From contig NC_089726.1 of NCBI RefSeq assembly GCF_035083965.1, forward strand, positions 12,157,501 to 12,221,500: DNA of 64,000 nt, read 5' to 3'. Source of the DNA: Branchiostoma lanceolatum. Taxonomy: Eukaryota > Chordata > Leptocardii > Amphioxiformes > Branchiostomatidae. Positions 53,381 to 64,000 of this stretch are shown one piece after another (within the stretch, counting starts at the first letter, position 1; every line of letters begins with the position of its first letter). Made by a program: the position numbers and the translations under genes. A model generated the notes under the pieces. The model was not told the origin of the DNA. It made no database searches and worked only from the letters and a program-made list of their open reading frames with translations.

Positions 53381-53612
53381 TGTATAATAGTAGTCTATAA
53401 TTCTGTATATTGTTTATGCTGATAAAGCTACATGAGAAGCTATTTCGACACTCAGATGCAGATGGAAGTTGTAAGTAGCAAAATTATATCATTATGGGAA
53501 AGTATGTAAATATAAAAAGGAATATCAAAAGGTTTCACATGATATTTGTCTTCCTTGCTTGCTTGCTACTAGAAATTATATGGCCATTGTGTCATTAGTA
53601 AATCGTTCTGAA

Positions 53613-53618
53613 AATAAA
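53613..53618 (+). terminator. Candidate DNAJB9 poly(A) signal
   Basis: AATAAA 1147 bases after the DNAJB9 stop, followed by GT-rich sequence (CGTGTACAGC, TTTGTTTTTTG). Confidence 0.45.
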
Positions 53619-54097
53619 CGTGTACAGCTTTGTTTTTTGTTTAGCAACTGAAAGCCTACTGAATTACTGGTTTTCAAACACAGATTAGTAACTTTTTAAC
53701 CACTTACATTATTTAGGCGAGAAGTACAGAGATTTGGAGGTCCCGAACCTCTTGATGACATCATTTGTTTGCAGTCAAGATTGACGTGCAATTTGAAGTA
53801 GAGCCTCTAGAGGTCTCTTGTGAGATCTTGCAAACAGTAAGAAATCTAATGACGTCATTTTAGCAACGCCTTTGGCCTTTGGCGCGAGGTAGCTTCGAAG
53901 GAAATATTGTTTAGATATGTGGCGCATTAGCCGCCTTGGATCGTACCACAGGCTATGTTAATGTCGAAACTCACCCATCCGAATTTTCAATGTTATATCT
54001 TTTACATTGTGTGTCCGTATTTTGCCAGCAATCTCGAAAAGGTCGGCAGGTCCAAGCAAGGAGGTTCCTTGGGACAAGTACATGTACATGTAGGTTA

Positions 54098-54302
54098 AAA
54101 GTACTACTCTCCAAGCAGAGGACCGGTTCCGGCAAGGTTTTTAGGCGTTTTTGTCGGGCTTTCTACTTTTTCATTTTTTTTTGTCTCTTTGGGTTTATAG
54201 AGACAACAAAAAATGAAAAAGTAGAAAGCCCGACAAAAACGCCTAAAAACACGTAAAAAAACCTGCCGGAACCCGTCCTCTGCTTGGGGAGTAAAAAGTA
54301 CT
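54098..54302. repeat. 205-bp near-perfect hairpin
   Basis: A stem of about 90 bases with few mismatches: left CTCCAAGCAGAGGACCGG... TTTTTAGGCGTTTTTGTCGG, right CCGACAAAAACGCCTAAAAA... CCTCTGCTTGGGGAG, around a loop of roughly ten bases. It resembles a recent foldback MITE and could yield double-stranded RNA if transcribed. Confidence 0.85.
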
Positions 54303-54565
54303 GGCTCCTCGGTCAACAATTTTTGGGGCCATTGTGTAATCTATGGAGCAGTTCCAACTCCAGAATTTCTCAGTCCTTTGATACCCATGAACGTGCGTGT
54401 TTCCGCAGTAGGGGATTTCGCCCCTTACTGGGGGCCATGTAGTCAGATACATGAGTTGGCTAGCGTTAATGAAGATCAATACTTCTGAAGTGACAGGCAA
54501 TTATCGGAAGATCAGCGGGAAAACATCCTCGCTGACGCCACCCAGGGCAGGTCTTTCTTTCACAG

Positions 54566-54616
54566 ATCATGAAGAATACCAAGGACGCTGTGTTCAATGC
54601 AACGTCCTCGGGAAAG
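54566..54616 (+). CDS. Possible orphan exon (17 codons)
   Basis: Bounded by a pyrimidine-rich acceptor (GTCTTTCTTTCACAG) and a donor (AAG|GTACAT), in phase 0 at both ends. It encodes IMKNTKDAVFNATSSGK. No family is recognised and no partner exon is proven, so the call rests on splice sites alone. Confidence 0.2.
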
Positions 54617-56327
54617 GTACATTATAAACTCTCTTTTCTCCTTGTATGGTTTTGGAAGTTATCTTGTCGCAATTGCAAAGGCACGTTTCTGCGTGTTTCC
54701 CCTGACGATCTATGACCGTAATTCGATCCTCTAAATCGTAACTTAAACGTCATAATCACAGTGCAGCAGTTAGTTCTTTTCTACGTGCGCTTTACTACCA
54801 ACCTGACCTTCATCAACAGTAAATCAAGGCTGGCTGTTAGACACATGTATAACACTTAAACAGTAGGGGTCATAAATGCTGGCGTGACTATATATGATTA
54901 CTTTCGCTTGGATTTTGACTCAGTCATCGGAAATAAGTTCACATTCCCAACATTCTAGGAACCCTGCCTACAGCTTTTTCTCACTTTTGAACTCAACGCC
55001 AATGACCTTCATCGATGGGAGGGCGACCTCAACCGAAATATGGAGTGCCTCAGATGCAAGAAAGTATGACGAGATTTCACTAGACTCTGCGGGAGTTCTG
55101 GCTCGCCCGTTTACTCGTTTTGCCTTCCCGTCAGAAATGATAAGTGCGCAATCACTCACACCTAGGAAAATAGTGCACAGTCGCTTAGTCATTGACCCCT
55201 GGCACATCCGTGACTCGTCCTTCAGCGAATTTCACAGAAGTCGACGGGATGCAAACATCTCGCGAGAGTTGCTGGCCCAGTTGGTGGTGGGACAGGTGTT
55301 CAGCTGCAAGGGGTTCCCACGCTGATATAGGACAGCTGTATATCAGTCTTGACCATCTAGACAACACTGACAATCCTCTAATTATATAGCAAGATTCTCC
55401 GCTTGAGAAACAGGAAGAAATGTGATACAGTACGGCACACAGAAAGTAGCATGAGAAAGGTTTCATAACCTGATACACCTGGCAAAGTCACGAGATGTCA
55501 CGCTTTTTGAAGAAAGCACACGTTCACTGAAGGTTTTTGTAAACAGCGCCAATTCATCGACAGACGTAAATAAGGCGCTGTACTTGCTGAATGGCACTTA
55601 TTAAGTTACTTTAATCGGGCTCGAAATTGCTTCTCAACAACTGATACTTGAGCGGTGGAAGCCAAAGCAAAACTAGTCACCTATAGCTAACACGGCATTT
55701 TTTCACTAGTAGTACACAATAAACATGTTAGTTGAGAATGAGGGAGGGGCAAATGTGGTTCAAACTTCATGACTGGCTGACTTCCCACGTTCCTTCTCCT
55801 TCCAACCCTGGAAATGTTCCCACCTTTGAAGACAAACTCACAGGATGAGCAAGGAGGTTATACCTTCTCGGGTTGAGCGTGGAAACATAGTAATTGACTG
55901 AGACTCATAACTTTTGGCTAGATGGCCAGTGAATAAAGGTGTGGGTTTTTTCGTCTCTTGTTTGAAAAATGTAAAGGGGTCAACGAAAACTATTAAAAGT
56001 GGACTACGTGACTGTTACTAGTATCAGAACGCCTTGTTCACAGCCGAGCTGTACAGAAACGGTATCGTCGCTCCGGGGTATAACTCGAGCCAAAAGTTAC
56101 AGGCTGGAGAAATGTTGTGGCTCGCCCCTGAGGGAGGGATCACGCGGCGCGCGCCGGCTAATACCGCGCCTATTACCGTCATCAGGGAGGGGCGGACCAC
56201 TAATGAACTTTTGTGATGGAGGACCACGAGTAGTTACATGAATTCCACCTCAACACATTTTTTCAGTTCCTTGCTCCACTTTGATCAGATTACCTTGCCT
56301 TTCACAGTCTCTACCTAAGGTTGGAAG
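54617..56327. other. Intergenic, no supported gene
   Basis: A 143-codon frame at 54894-55325 (plus) and its opposite-strand shadow have no recognisable motif. A degenerate CAAGGAGGTTATACC block occurs at about 55850. Confidence 0.4.
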
Positions 56328-56411
56328 ATGGCCCACAGTGGGAGCGGACTGAAGCTTGCACGGCGGGCATCCAGGCTAGATCTAACCAACTTGGCGTCCT
56401 ACAAAATAAAG
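56328..56411 (+). CDS. Possible first coding exon (28 codons)
   Basis: ATG in good context (GAAGATGGCC) opens a basic peptide starting MAHSGSGLKLARRASRLDLT and ends at a modest donor (AAG|GTATAA), phase 0. I do not recognise the protein. The next exon was not found; it may be fortuitous. Confidence 0.25.
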
Positions 56412-57952
56412 GTATAAATGTGTAAATAGCCTACTAGTATAACGTTTCCACTGGGTATCCCCTCTCCAGGGCCCTACCCTGTTGTAGTATTAGTGGATGT
56501 CCCCCGCCGGAGGGTAACCATGACTAATTCTCGGCCTCGACAGAATTCCCGTTGCTTGACAGAACCCATAGCAGTAATGATCAATACAGGCGGAAATGGA
56601 CTGAGACTCAGACGGAGGTCACAGCAAAAGACTGCTGCATACTGACTTTTGAGAAAAATAACTTTTCGTTGTTTCATATATAAGTAGCTTTTCTTCTTGT
56701 AGATGTATGTCACAAAACTTTATTTTTCGTCCTTGCGATAGCAGAACTCGTCTAGATATAGAGCATAACTAGTGCAACTACAGAAACATTAACATGGCAA
56801 GAGTATAAAATCGAATTAAATGCTATTGAATGAAATGAAAGGTCATCTGAATATTAGTGTGCATTGAAGGCACGGGTGTTAATCTGGATAGCCTCCACCA
56901 GGCCTTCCTACGGGGGTACGGATCGTAGAATTCGGGAAAAAGGGGAAGAATTGGCCAGAAGAGTCAGTCCTCGGAAAGGTTAACATGTCCCCCTCCGAGG
57001 ATGAAGCCATATTATGGCCAAACTCCCCTGGCAAATATTCTTCATTTAGCTGGCGTAGTTATTAGTCTGGTAGGTTCTACATCAGAGTCTGGTGTCGGCT
57101 GGATGCTTTGGGGTCCCGGCCCGACTACCGTGATGCTCTGGACCGTGGAAGCCAGTGGTAGAATGTTGGCTCTCCTGATCAGTGATTTTCATCCTCCCTT
57201 TTATCGTTGCTATGACATCAAACAGCTTTAAAGATGGACATTAGTCTCTTGCTTCCTTTTCTTAATAGGTGTGGCATGTCTTTTACTCCCGAAGAAACAA
57301 CATGGCAACTGAGATGCTTCATCAGAATGTATACGTTTGGCAATTCATATGGAGGGTCGAACCTTGCAACTTCATGAAAGGGGAGATGGGGGAAATAATG
57401 CATTGATATCTAGATCTCGTAGAGAGCAGCAAAAGAAAGAGAATACACAGTTGACTGGATGAATGTACTAATCAATGAGCGCACTCCCTCGATCTGTCCT
57501 GGTCCACCCTGCCTTTTCTGTAAAGTTGCCTTTATGTTTCCTATAGCCTTCTATTTCCTATTCATAAATATCTAAAGACATGCACTTAAATTGACAGTGT
57601 CCTAGTCAGCTGAATTGATGAAGATCACATCTCGACAATTGGTCAAATTATCCCCAAACGGTCCTGAGGTCAGCTAAACTGTCATTCTAAACTTTCCATG
57701 GTTTTCCTCTAGTTTCTAAGTCTCACTCTGTCCTCTGTAGCTATTTCGCTGTGTAGTGTATCAAGCGCCACCAAGGGGTATTTTTGGTATGATATTAGTC
57801 CAAGATAAGCCAGTTCCACATTACAACTCACGGTACGAGCTCGAGAATGCACAGGTTCAACCTTTGGGAACAAGAACAACTTGCAGAACTTTAGATAAAT
57901 ACTTTCATTTACTTCAGGAATTTGCGGGGTCAGAAACAGAAGCATGTTGGGT
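56412..57952. other. Intergenic, no supported gene
   Basis: Only short unrecognised frames (for example 57001-57231). This forms the left flank of the split-direct-repeat unit, ending GAAGCATGTTGGGT. Confidence 0.4.
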
Positions 57953-58187
57953 GAAAAGACTAATTTCTAGCGTTTGACGTAGTCATTAGCGTGAAATTGA
58001 GTTTCTGCATTAACACATTGTGTGTTTGAGCTGTACACAGGTGACTGTTGATTAATGAGCACAGGTGGAGAGCAGGTGCTAGGAGAGGATAAAGGGAGGA
58101 CTGAAGATGTGATCTTCATTCGAGGCCTTGCTACCAGGCACGAGGGCACCATCGAAGGATTTCTCGAGTTGATCGTTGTTTTATTTT
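57953..58187 (+). repeat. Repeat A1 (left terminus)
   Basis: Begins GAAAAGACTAATTTCTAGCG; by eye identical to 62426-62660 over 235 bases. Similarity continues weakly for about 18 more bases (AGAAATCC). The absence of differences implies recent origin or gene conversion. Confidence 0.9.
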
Positions 58188-58194
58188 CGCGAGA

Positions 58195-58440
58195 AATCCT
58201 GGAGGCTACGTTGAGGCACGACTACCGAACATTGCAAGCTTTTGCGGCAGACTTCCCGCCAAGGTCTTTCTTCTGTACAACAACAACAAGGAGAGAGACT
58301 TCAGGAGACTGAAATAGGATCTTGGCCAGGAGGCGAAATTGAGCCACGACTACCGGACATCGCAAGTCTTTGCGGCAGAGTTCCCGGCAAGATGTTTCTT
58401 CTGCACAACAAGGAGGAGATAGACTTTCGGAGACTCTTTT
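58195..58440. repeat. About 120-bp tandem duplication
   Basis: Two diverged head-to-tail copies sharing CACGACTACCG(A/G)ACAT, TTTGCGGCAGA and TTTCTTCTG(T/C)ACAACAA blocks, just inside A1. Confidence 0.8.
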
Positions 58441-59019
58441 AGGAGCATGGAACGTGCATATGTTTATGGTAGTATCACGCCGTTTTCGTATTTTCAGTTA
58501 GTGACAACGTTAATGTGTTGTCTGTATTGGAATGGATAAGCCTAAGAATCTTTTTCTGCTATGAGATGATACTTATACATGATGATTATACTCCATCATT
58601 GATATGCAAATAATCTGTTGTTGGCATTCAGCAGTTTTTGATGTTGATGTTATGTCGTAATTAATTTCCTCAGCAGTATCACAGGTGATGTGCTGTTGTC
58701 TGTGTAGTAGATACACATGATGATGTTTAACTGTCTTTCATTTGCACAAAGGTATTCCATATATACTCACTGAGGTTGTCAATGAGTACTTATACACGTA
58801 ATCATGTTTCTTTATGCCGTTTTTTATATGTTTAGACATGTGAACAGGTAATATCTTGGCTGTGGATGCATTGCTGTGGGTTTACTACCGCCCTCAGTAT
58901 TTCCGCCATATGCAGTGGCGTAAAGGTATGTTTTGTTTTAGTTAAATAGATAGATTTGGAAGGTCTTGCTACCGCCGTCTTTTATATTCAGAAATGAATA
59001 GAAATGAATAATAAAGAGA

Positions 59020-60840
59020 CGCTAGTTTGGTGTTTACGTATTGTGGAATTTCAGACCGTTTTTCCTTATCATTATCTTTGATATGCTCGTATTTTGCTGA
59101 GATTGATCTATTGTTTGTAGAGAGCACGCATTTATTACTAGTGATTTTTTTTGAAGTCATTGACATGATATGCACACGCATTGGTGCAGGTGATGTGTTG
59201 ACTGCAGAGAGAATGCAGATATACATGGTGATGTCGCCCAAATACAGGGGCAGTTGATGCATTGAGCAGGTAATTTATATGGTGACGTTATTTTACCCAG
59301 GTGATTATTTTATTGTCATGGTATGCCGCAGAAATGGCATGGACAGCACAATGTTTTGGGCAGGCTGTTCTTTGAGCCCGGCGATTTTATGCCGTCACTT
59401 GTATGCCCTAGGATTGATGAGAGGATACATGACTTGGAATTGACAAGCGCGCAAATGGACAATGTTTAGTTGTCAGTTGATGCGCCCCAATTGTTTTATC
59501 CATTTTTTTGCAGGTTGCATTGATTTCGTCGCTATACAGTGGTGAAACAGTGTGTTATCGGTGGAGAGCACACGATTATTCTACACATGAAGATTTTTCT
59601 TAGTAGTGTATTTTTTCTCCAGTTTTGTTAACCTTTAACAAAGGTATGGAAGAATTTTTGTTTGCTAGAGAGCACGCAGACATATTTCAGTATTTGTTTT
59701 ACGCATATACTGATGCAAGTGATGTCTTGTTCGCAGAAAGCACTCAGATACCCTTGGTGTTTTATTCTTTGTTATACACGTATTTTGATATACTAGGTGA
59801 TTTGTTTGCACTTTGCAGAGAGGATGCAGATTTACATTTGGTGATATTTTACAGTCTGTGTTTTGCTCGAGCATCGATGCAGGTGTTCTGTTTGGATCGA
59901 GTTCACAACATACTTGGAGATGTTTCTTTCTGTCTTTTGACAAACGTTGATACACGTGATGCATTGAGCGGGTAATTGGAATGTTGATGTTTAACCGCAA
60001 TTGATATGCATGAGCATGGTAGTGATATACCTGTGACGGTACGCCCCAAGAAAGGCGTGGACTAGCACAATTTGTTGCATGGGCAGGCTGCTGTTTGAGC
60101 CCGGCAATTTTATGCCGTCAATTGTATGCCCTGGTAGTGATAAGGAATACAGGTTGTGGAATTGATGACCCCGGAGATGGACAATGTTCAGTTGTCAGTT
60201 GATTTGTCTAAAAACGTCTGTGGTGTTTGATTTTTTGTTTTGCAGGCTGTATTGATGTATCTGCTATACAGTAGTGCAACATCTTTGGAGAGCAGGTGAT
60301 TCGTCTACACATTTCGTCACGTTTATTCTGTTTTTAGAAGCTTAAACAAAGATGTGGATGAACTTTGTTTGCAGAGAACATGCAGATATGTTTAAGTCTT
60401 AGTTATACGGGTACATTTAGGAAGGTCATATCTTGTTTGCAGAGAGCACACATTTATCTTTCGTGATGTTTACGGCTTTGTTACACACAAATATGGATTC
60501 AGGTTATTTCTTTTTTGCAGAGAAGACGTATGCAGATATATTGGTGACATTTTACAGTTTTTGTTATACATATATATTAATGCAGGTGTTTTGTTGTTTG
60601 CAGAGAGTACGCACATTTGTTCCGGTGACGTTTCACAGTCTTAGTTATACATATTTTTGGATCCAGGCGATTTGTCGTTCGCAGAGACTCTGAGAGAGCA
60701 CGCAGATGTACATGTTTATTGCATAGCCTTTGTTTAATATATCACAATATCACGTATTTTGATATACATGATTTGTTGTTTGCAGAAAGGATGCAGAAAG
60801 GATGCAGAATTAAGCATTGATTCAGCTGAACACCTGTTTC
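59020..60840. repeat. Nested tandem array (720-bp and about 60-110-bp levels)
   Basis: At the large scale, a block with GGGCAGGCTG, TTTGAGCCCGGC, TTTTATGCCGTCA and TTGTATGCCCT recurs about 723 bases apart (about 59355 and 60080), with a remnant near 60915. At the small scale, about 11 degenerate units centre on TTTGCAGAGAGCACGCAGAT and often end GATGCAGGTGAT. These look like acceptor and donor sites, but the enclosed segments do not keep a frame. The array fills the interior of the split-direct-repeat unit. Confidence 0.75.
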
Positions 60841-62334
60841 ACACCTCACAAACTTACATGGAAGTGTTTCACAGTCTCTACTTGCACAAATGTTGGTGCA
60901 GCTGATTGATACATTGGGCAGGAAGTTTAAATGTGCTATTGTGCTGTTTTTGTTATGTATGAGCCCGGTAACATTTTGCAGGTGTTTTTAAGCCCTAAGA
61001 ATGAAGACCAAATTGGCGTGTTGAGTAAAGTTACATTTTATACACTACTTACTGTATAGTTTAGTTCTTTTGTTCTTGAGAGTGAGTATGACTTGACGGA
61101 TACCTGGATTTTCAGCAATCCGCAGGCTGAATTATGAGCCTTTCAGGCTAGCTTTTCGTCATGATGAAAAATTTGTGTCGGGTTGTGTCTGAGTTTCTTA
61201 TATTTGTAGGCATTTGAGCTCAGTGATTTTGTGGTCTCTTATTTTGACATAAAGAATTCGTTGGCACTTGGCCAGTAGGAAACAATTTGTTTCTGGAGGT
61301 GCACGAGTAGTAATATTTGTATCATATTTGGCTACTGAAAGAAGTAATTTGTTTTATTTGGATGACCATACTTTCATGTTTTCGTTTACGTTGCAGGTTA
61401 TGAAATACGGCAGTCTTCAGATGTATTTAGAGAATACTTTGTTGCTTAAGTGTGACATAACTAATTAAGAGTGGAGTTAACTTGTTTGAAAGTTGTTTTA
61501 CTTAGGTTTGTGTATTGAGTAACGTTTTCTGTACAAGATATTAACTGTTGTATGTTTAATTAGTTTCAGACGTTATGAAGGAAGGATTTTGTAAGGTTAC
61601 GGATAAGATCCAAGATCCATTACTTTAGTAGCTGACATACTACCGTATTGGCTAGCAGAGCAGAGGGTACACAGGACTAGTTTTATTGTTGGGATTCGAG
61701 AAGTGGAAGCAGTTTCCGGGTTAATTCCCAGAGATTGTTCTTTCAACAGTACTTTTATTTGTGTTGTATGTGTTGGAAGTCATAAGAAACACACTCTTTG
61801 CAGCGGTTGAGTAACCATTTTACACCTTTTAGGTGGGTACATTTGCAGGCAGAACTTGATTCATCTGGAAATTTTTAGGTTGTCGGTAATAATTTAACAG
61901 CAGCAAATAGTCTTCTAGAAAAGAAGGTGGTTAAAACACAAGGGCAGTTATTAACCTTTGACTGTTAATTAGACTGTACATAATTTGTACTGTTGCTATG
62001 TTGGAAAAGTATTGTTATTAAGGTCACATTGATTTTCTTTTTCTAGAGGACTTACTAGGACCAGAGAACTTCAGGAAAAAGCAGCTGTCCTACACTAGTG
62101 CAGGGAATTAGTTTAGAACTTGTCATAAATTGTAGTTGCTGATGTTTCAGTTTTTGGTCCACTTTAGCAGAAGTAACGACTGCGCAGACAGGATGTTTAT
62201 AGGAAGATGGAAAAGTGAAAAGGAAGGTTATTCTACAGATCATCTGAAAGATAGATGACCAGTTCTTTGCCTCTAGACTTTCAGGTACTTGGAGCGTTCC
62301 ATTTCTTCCCCTTCTTTGATCAGTCGACAAGATG

Positions 62335-62429
62335 CCGTGCCTAAAGCAGACGGCTCCCCCCTAAACAGTGTGTGGTGTTTGACTGTTTGCATCTTGGGGG
62401 GGTATAGCGAGGATAGTTTAATGCAGAAA
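62335..62429 (+). repeat. Repeat B1 (internal)
   Basis: Begins CCGTGCCTAAAGCAGACGGC and ends TTTAATGCAGAAA. Identical by eye to 62947-63041 over 95 bases, including a 7-G run. Its last four bases are the first four of A2. Confidence 0.9.
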
Positions 62430-62660
62430 AGACTAATTTCTAGCGTTTGACGTAGTCATTAGCGTGAAATTGAGTTTCTGCATTAACACATTGTGTGTTT
62501 GAGCTGTACACAGGTGACTGTTGATTAATGAGCACAGGTGGAGAGCAGGTGCTAGGAGAGGATAAAGGGAGGACTGAAGATGTGATCTTCATTCGAGGCC
62601 TTGCTACCAGGCACGAGGGCACCATCGAAGGATTTCTCGAGTTGATCGTTGTTTTATTTT
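62426..62660 (+). repeat. Repeat A2 (internal)
   Basis: Exact 235-bp copy of A1, starting within the end of B1 (shared GAAA). Confidence 0.9.
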
Positions 62661-62946
62661 AGTAAGAAATCCCAGAGGAGATATTGTTTGCATTGGGCTC
62701 TGGTGTACGTCCCCTACTTTTTTTGGCCTTGTCACTAAAGCAAGGTTTTTTTAGGGGTTGCGTAGCCGGCAAACAATGTAGTCAGTTGACTAATTCGCCG
62801 TTTGTCGAGTTCCTTTATGTTTCGACTGTTGTTACAGTAATCTTTCGGCAAGTTTTGTTTGTATTGAGTCGAGTGTTCTAGACTGTCTAGGCACACGATG
62901 ACAGTGTAATAAATGTTCATTGGATTCATTAAACTCCGTGCTGTGC

Positions 62947-63041
62947 CCGTGCCTAAAGCAGACGGCTCCCCCCTAAACAGTGTGTGGTGTTTGACTGTTT
63001 GCATCTTGGGGGGGTATAGCGAGGATAGTTTAATGCAGAAA
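62947..63041 (+). repeat. Repeat B2 (right terminus)
   Basis: Exact 95-bp copy of B1, ending ATGCAGAAA, after which flanking sequence TGTAAAAGCAG begins. Confidence 0.9.
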
Positions 63042-63172
63042 TGTAAAAGCAGTTCCCCGGACGCCGATTGTACGTCAGGCAATGTTAATTGTTCCCCCCA
63101 GGGAATGTTGGGTAATTGCAGAATTTTACCCTGAGGGGGAGGCTCAGGTGGTCAGCTGGCCGGGAGGCGTGA

Positions 63173-63314
63173 TGACGTCACACCGGCTCTTTCACTCACT
63201 CCCACTTGGAACATTTGCAACATTGCAACATCGGCAGTCAGGTTTCCTGCATGCATGACTTGGACGGCGCTGAACCTCGCATAAATATTTACGCGTCCTG
63301 TTCGTGTTTCAGCC
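63173..63314 (+). promoter_or_regulatory. Core promoter with CRE and TATA-like box
   Basis: A full CRE (TGACGTCA, 63173-63180) is followed about 100 bases later by GCATAAATATTTAC (TATA-like, 63281-63290) and an initiator-like TTTCAGCCC near 63308-63314. The spacing fits a start about 28 bases after the TATA box. It is 130 bases from the right end of the split-direct-repeat unit. Confidence 0.5.
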
Positions 63315-63753
63315 CGTGTGAATGTAGGACTTGCTCCGCATGACTTCGCCATAGCCCCCAGTCGGCCCTCCGTGTCCGAGCACCTCCAGACTATTCCTTC
63401 CTTCTTTTTTTCTTTGTTGGATGATTTGCAGCATCACTGCTTGGAGTGTGCAAGCCCGTGCGCTCGGGAGAGGTGCATGCCCTGGGACCAGAGACCCTGT
63501 TGCCCCGCCAGCGCCAGGAGACCGCCACGGTGCAGACCCCGACGTGTGCGGCGCATACAAATAATGAGTGCGGAACAATGAGCGGAGCCCAGCGATGCGA
63601 CCGAGCCATTATTATCCAGCAACGCTCCCAGAGAGGTCTGCAGCGCTTACAGAAGGGTCCGCATAGCCAAAGGCTGGATGGGAGCTACTGTGGCAACCGA
63701 GGCTTTAAACCTGCCAGCCATTGCGGAGTAGCCGGACTAGAGAAGAACACGAG

Positions 63754-63818
63754 ATGTGGCCGCAGGATTACAACAGATACCTGGGGGCCGTCTTGTGCGT
63801 GGTCATCCTGCAGTTAGG
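63754..63818 (+). CDS. First coding exon with hydrophobic leader, gene truncated by window
   Basis: ATG at 63754 (GAGATGTGG) opens 21 codons plus two bases, ending at a strong donor (GG|GTGAGTAC). The peptide starts MWPQDYNRYLGAVLCVVILQ; a polar N-terminus followed by a hydrophobic core is a signal peptide or signal anchor. The leader between the proposed start of transcription and the ATG is about 440 bases, G/C-rich, and has several upstream frames. The rest of the protein is beyond the right edge, so the family is unknown. Confidence 0.5.
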
Positions 63819-64000
63819 GTGAGTACATCATGCTATTGAACTCCAACAAACGTCTGGTTTTCATTCCTATAACTACTCTCACCGCCGCTCCTTTGACTCC
63901 ACCCCACTGGGCCTTTAAGTCGGTCTCACAATGGCTGATCGCATCTCTTACAAACCGTTTGTTACTTAAGGGTGATGTGAAGAGGCCTTGCGCGTTTTAA

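Larger units (their letters stand above)
57953..63041 (+). mobile_element. 5.1-kb split-direct-repeat element, non-autonomous
   Basis: Two sequences are each duplicated exactly: A (235 bp, 57953-58187 and 62426-62660) and B (95 bp, 62335-62429 and 62947-63041). Their order is A1 - 4.15 kb - B1A2 - 286 bp - B2, with B1 and A2 overlapping by GAAA. This is the split direct repeat of PAT/Ngaro-type retroelements, in which the internal B1A2 junction equals the sequence made by joining the outer ends of a circle. No reverse transcriptase, RNase H or tyrosine recombinase frame is present (longest frame 116 codons), so it would be non-autonomous. An AATAAA at 62908-62913 lies between A2 and B2. A head-to-tail tandem of one long and one short element with shared ends would give the same pattern. 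Confidence 0.6.

Noticed and set aside
59625-59975. 116-codon frame inside the nested array as a protein gene
   Set aside because: It is made of diverged repeat units whose frame is lost in the neighbouring copies; the peptide has no recognisable domain.
57953-62660. A1 and A2 read as the two LTRs of a retrotransposon
   Set aside because: The repeat has no TG...CA ends, no primer-binding site or polypurine tract was seen, and the B repeat overlapping A2 and recurring outside it is not explained by LTRs.
63309-63817. Overlapping frames of 72-123 codons on both strands
   Set aside because: They reflect G/C-rich 5' leader sequence; none shows a family motif, and only the frame ending at the donor at 63818 has a leader peptide.

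Overview
The window is nuclear genomic DNA from an invertebrate chordate, most likely a lancelet (Branchiostoma, amphioxus). It shows intron-rich animal genes with GT-AG splice sites, proteins close to vertebrate orthologues, and many short inverted-repeat elements and SINE-like repeats. The species call is inference; the gene calls come from assembling exons by reading frame, splice sites and remembered vertebrate proteins.

Layout. 1-8.8 kb is repeat-rich, dominated by two inverted copies of a 1.09-kb TIR element (440-1532, 2106-3199). A possible signal-peptide exon lies at 8870-8945 (minus). 12.5-27.7 kb (minus) is a complete SMC1 cohesin gene (26 coding exons, 1244 aa). Head to head with it at 28.86-32.5 kb (plus) is a RIB43A-domain (RIBC) gene with two alternative terminal exons. 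ATXN10 (34.63-40.50 kb, minus, 11 exons) is separated from HSD17B10 (40.61-43.12 kb, plus, 5 exons) by a 117-bp bidirectional promoter. CRBN (cereblon, 44.83-50.34 kb, minus, 11 exons) is head to head with a DNAJB9/ERdj4 gene (51.36-52.47 kb, plus, 3 exons). 53-57.9 kb has hairpin elements and weak orphan exons. 57,953-63,041 is a 5.1-kb unit whose ends form a split direct repeat (A1...B1A2...B2), the arrangement known from PAT/Ngaro-type tyrosine-recombinase retroelements, but without any long ORF. Just past it is a promoter with a CRE and a TATA-like box, and a first exon encoding a hydrophobic leader (63,754-63,818) of a gene that leaves the window.

How the genes relate. SMC1-RIBC-ATXN10-HSD17B10 in one block matches both human paralogous regions (SMC1A-RIBC1-HSD17B10 on X and SMC1B-RIBC2-ATXN10 on 22), so it looks like the state before vertebrate genome duplication. 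The genes share promoters pairwise but not a pathway: sister-chromatid cohesion, ciliary doublet microtubules, ataxin-10, mitochondrial dehydrogenase/RNase P, E3 ligase substrate receptor, and ER co-chaperone.

Most novel points: the split-direct-repeat element with its nested internal arrays, the duplicated RIBC terminal exon, the ancestral linkage block, and a family of tiny CAAGGAGG palindromes, one flanked by a direct repeat.
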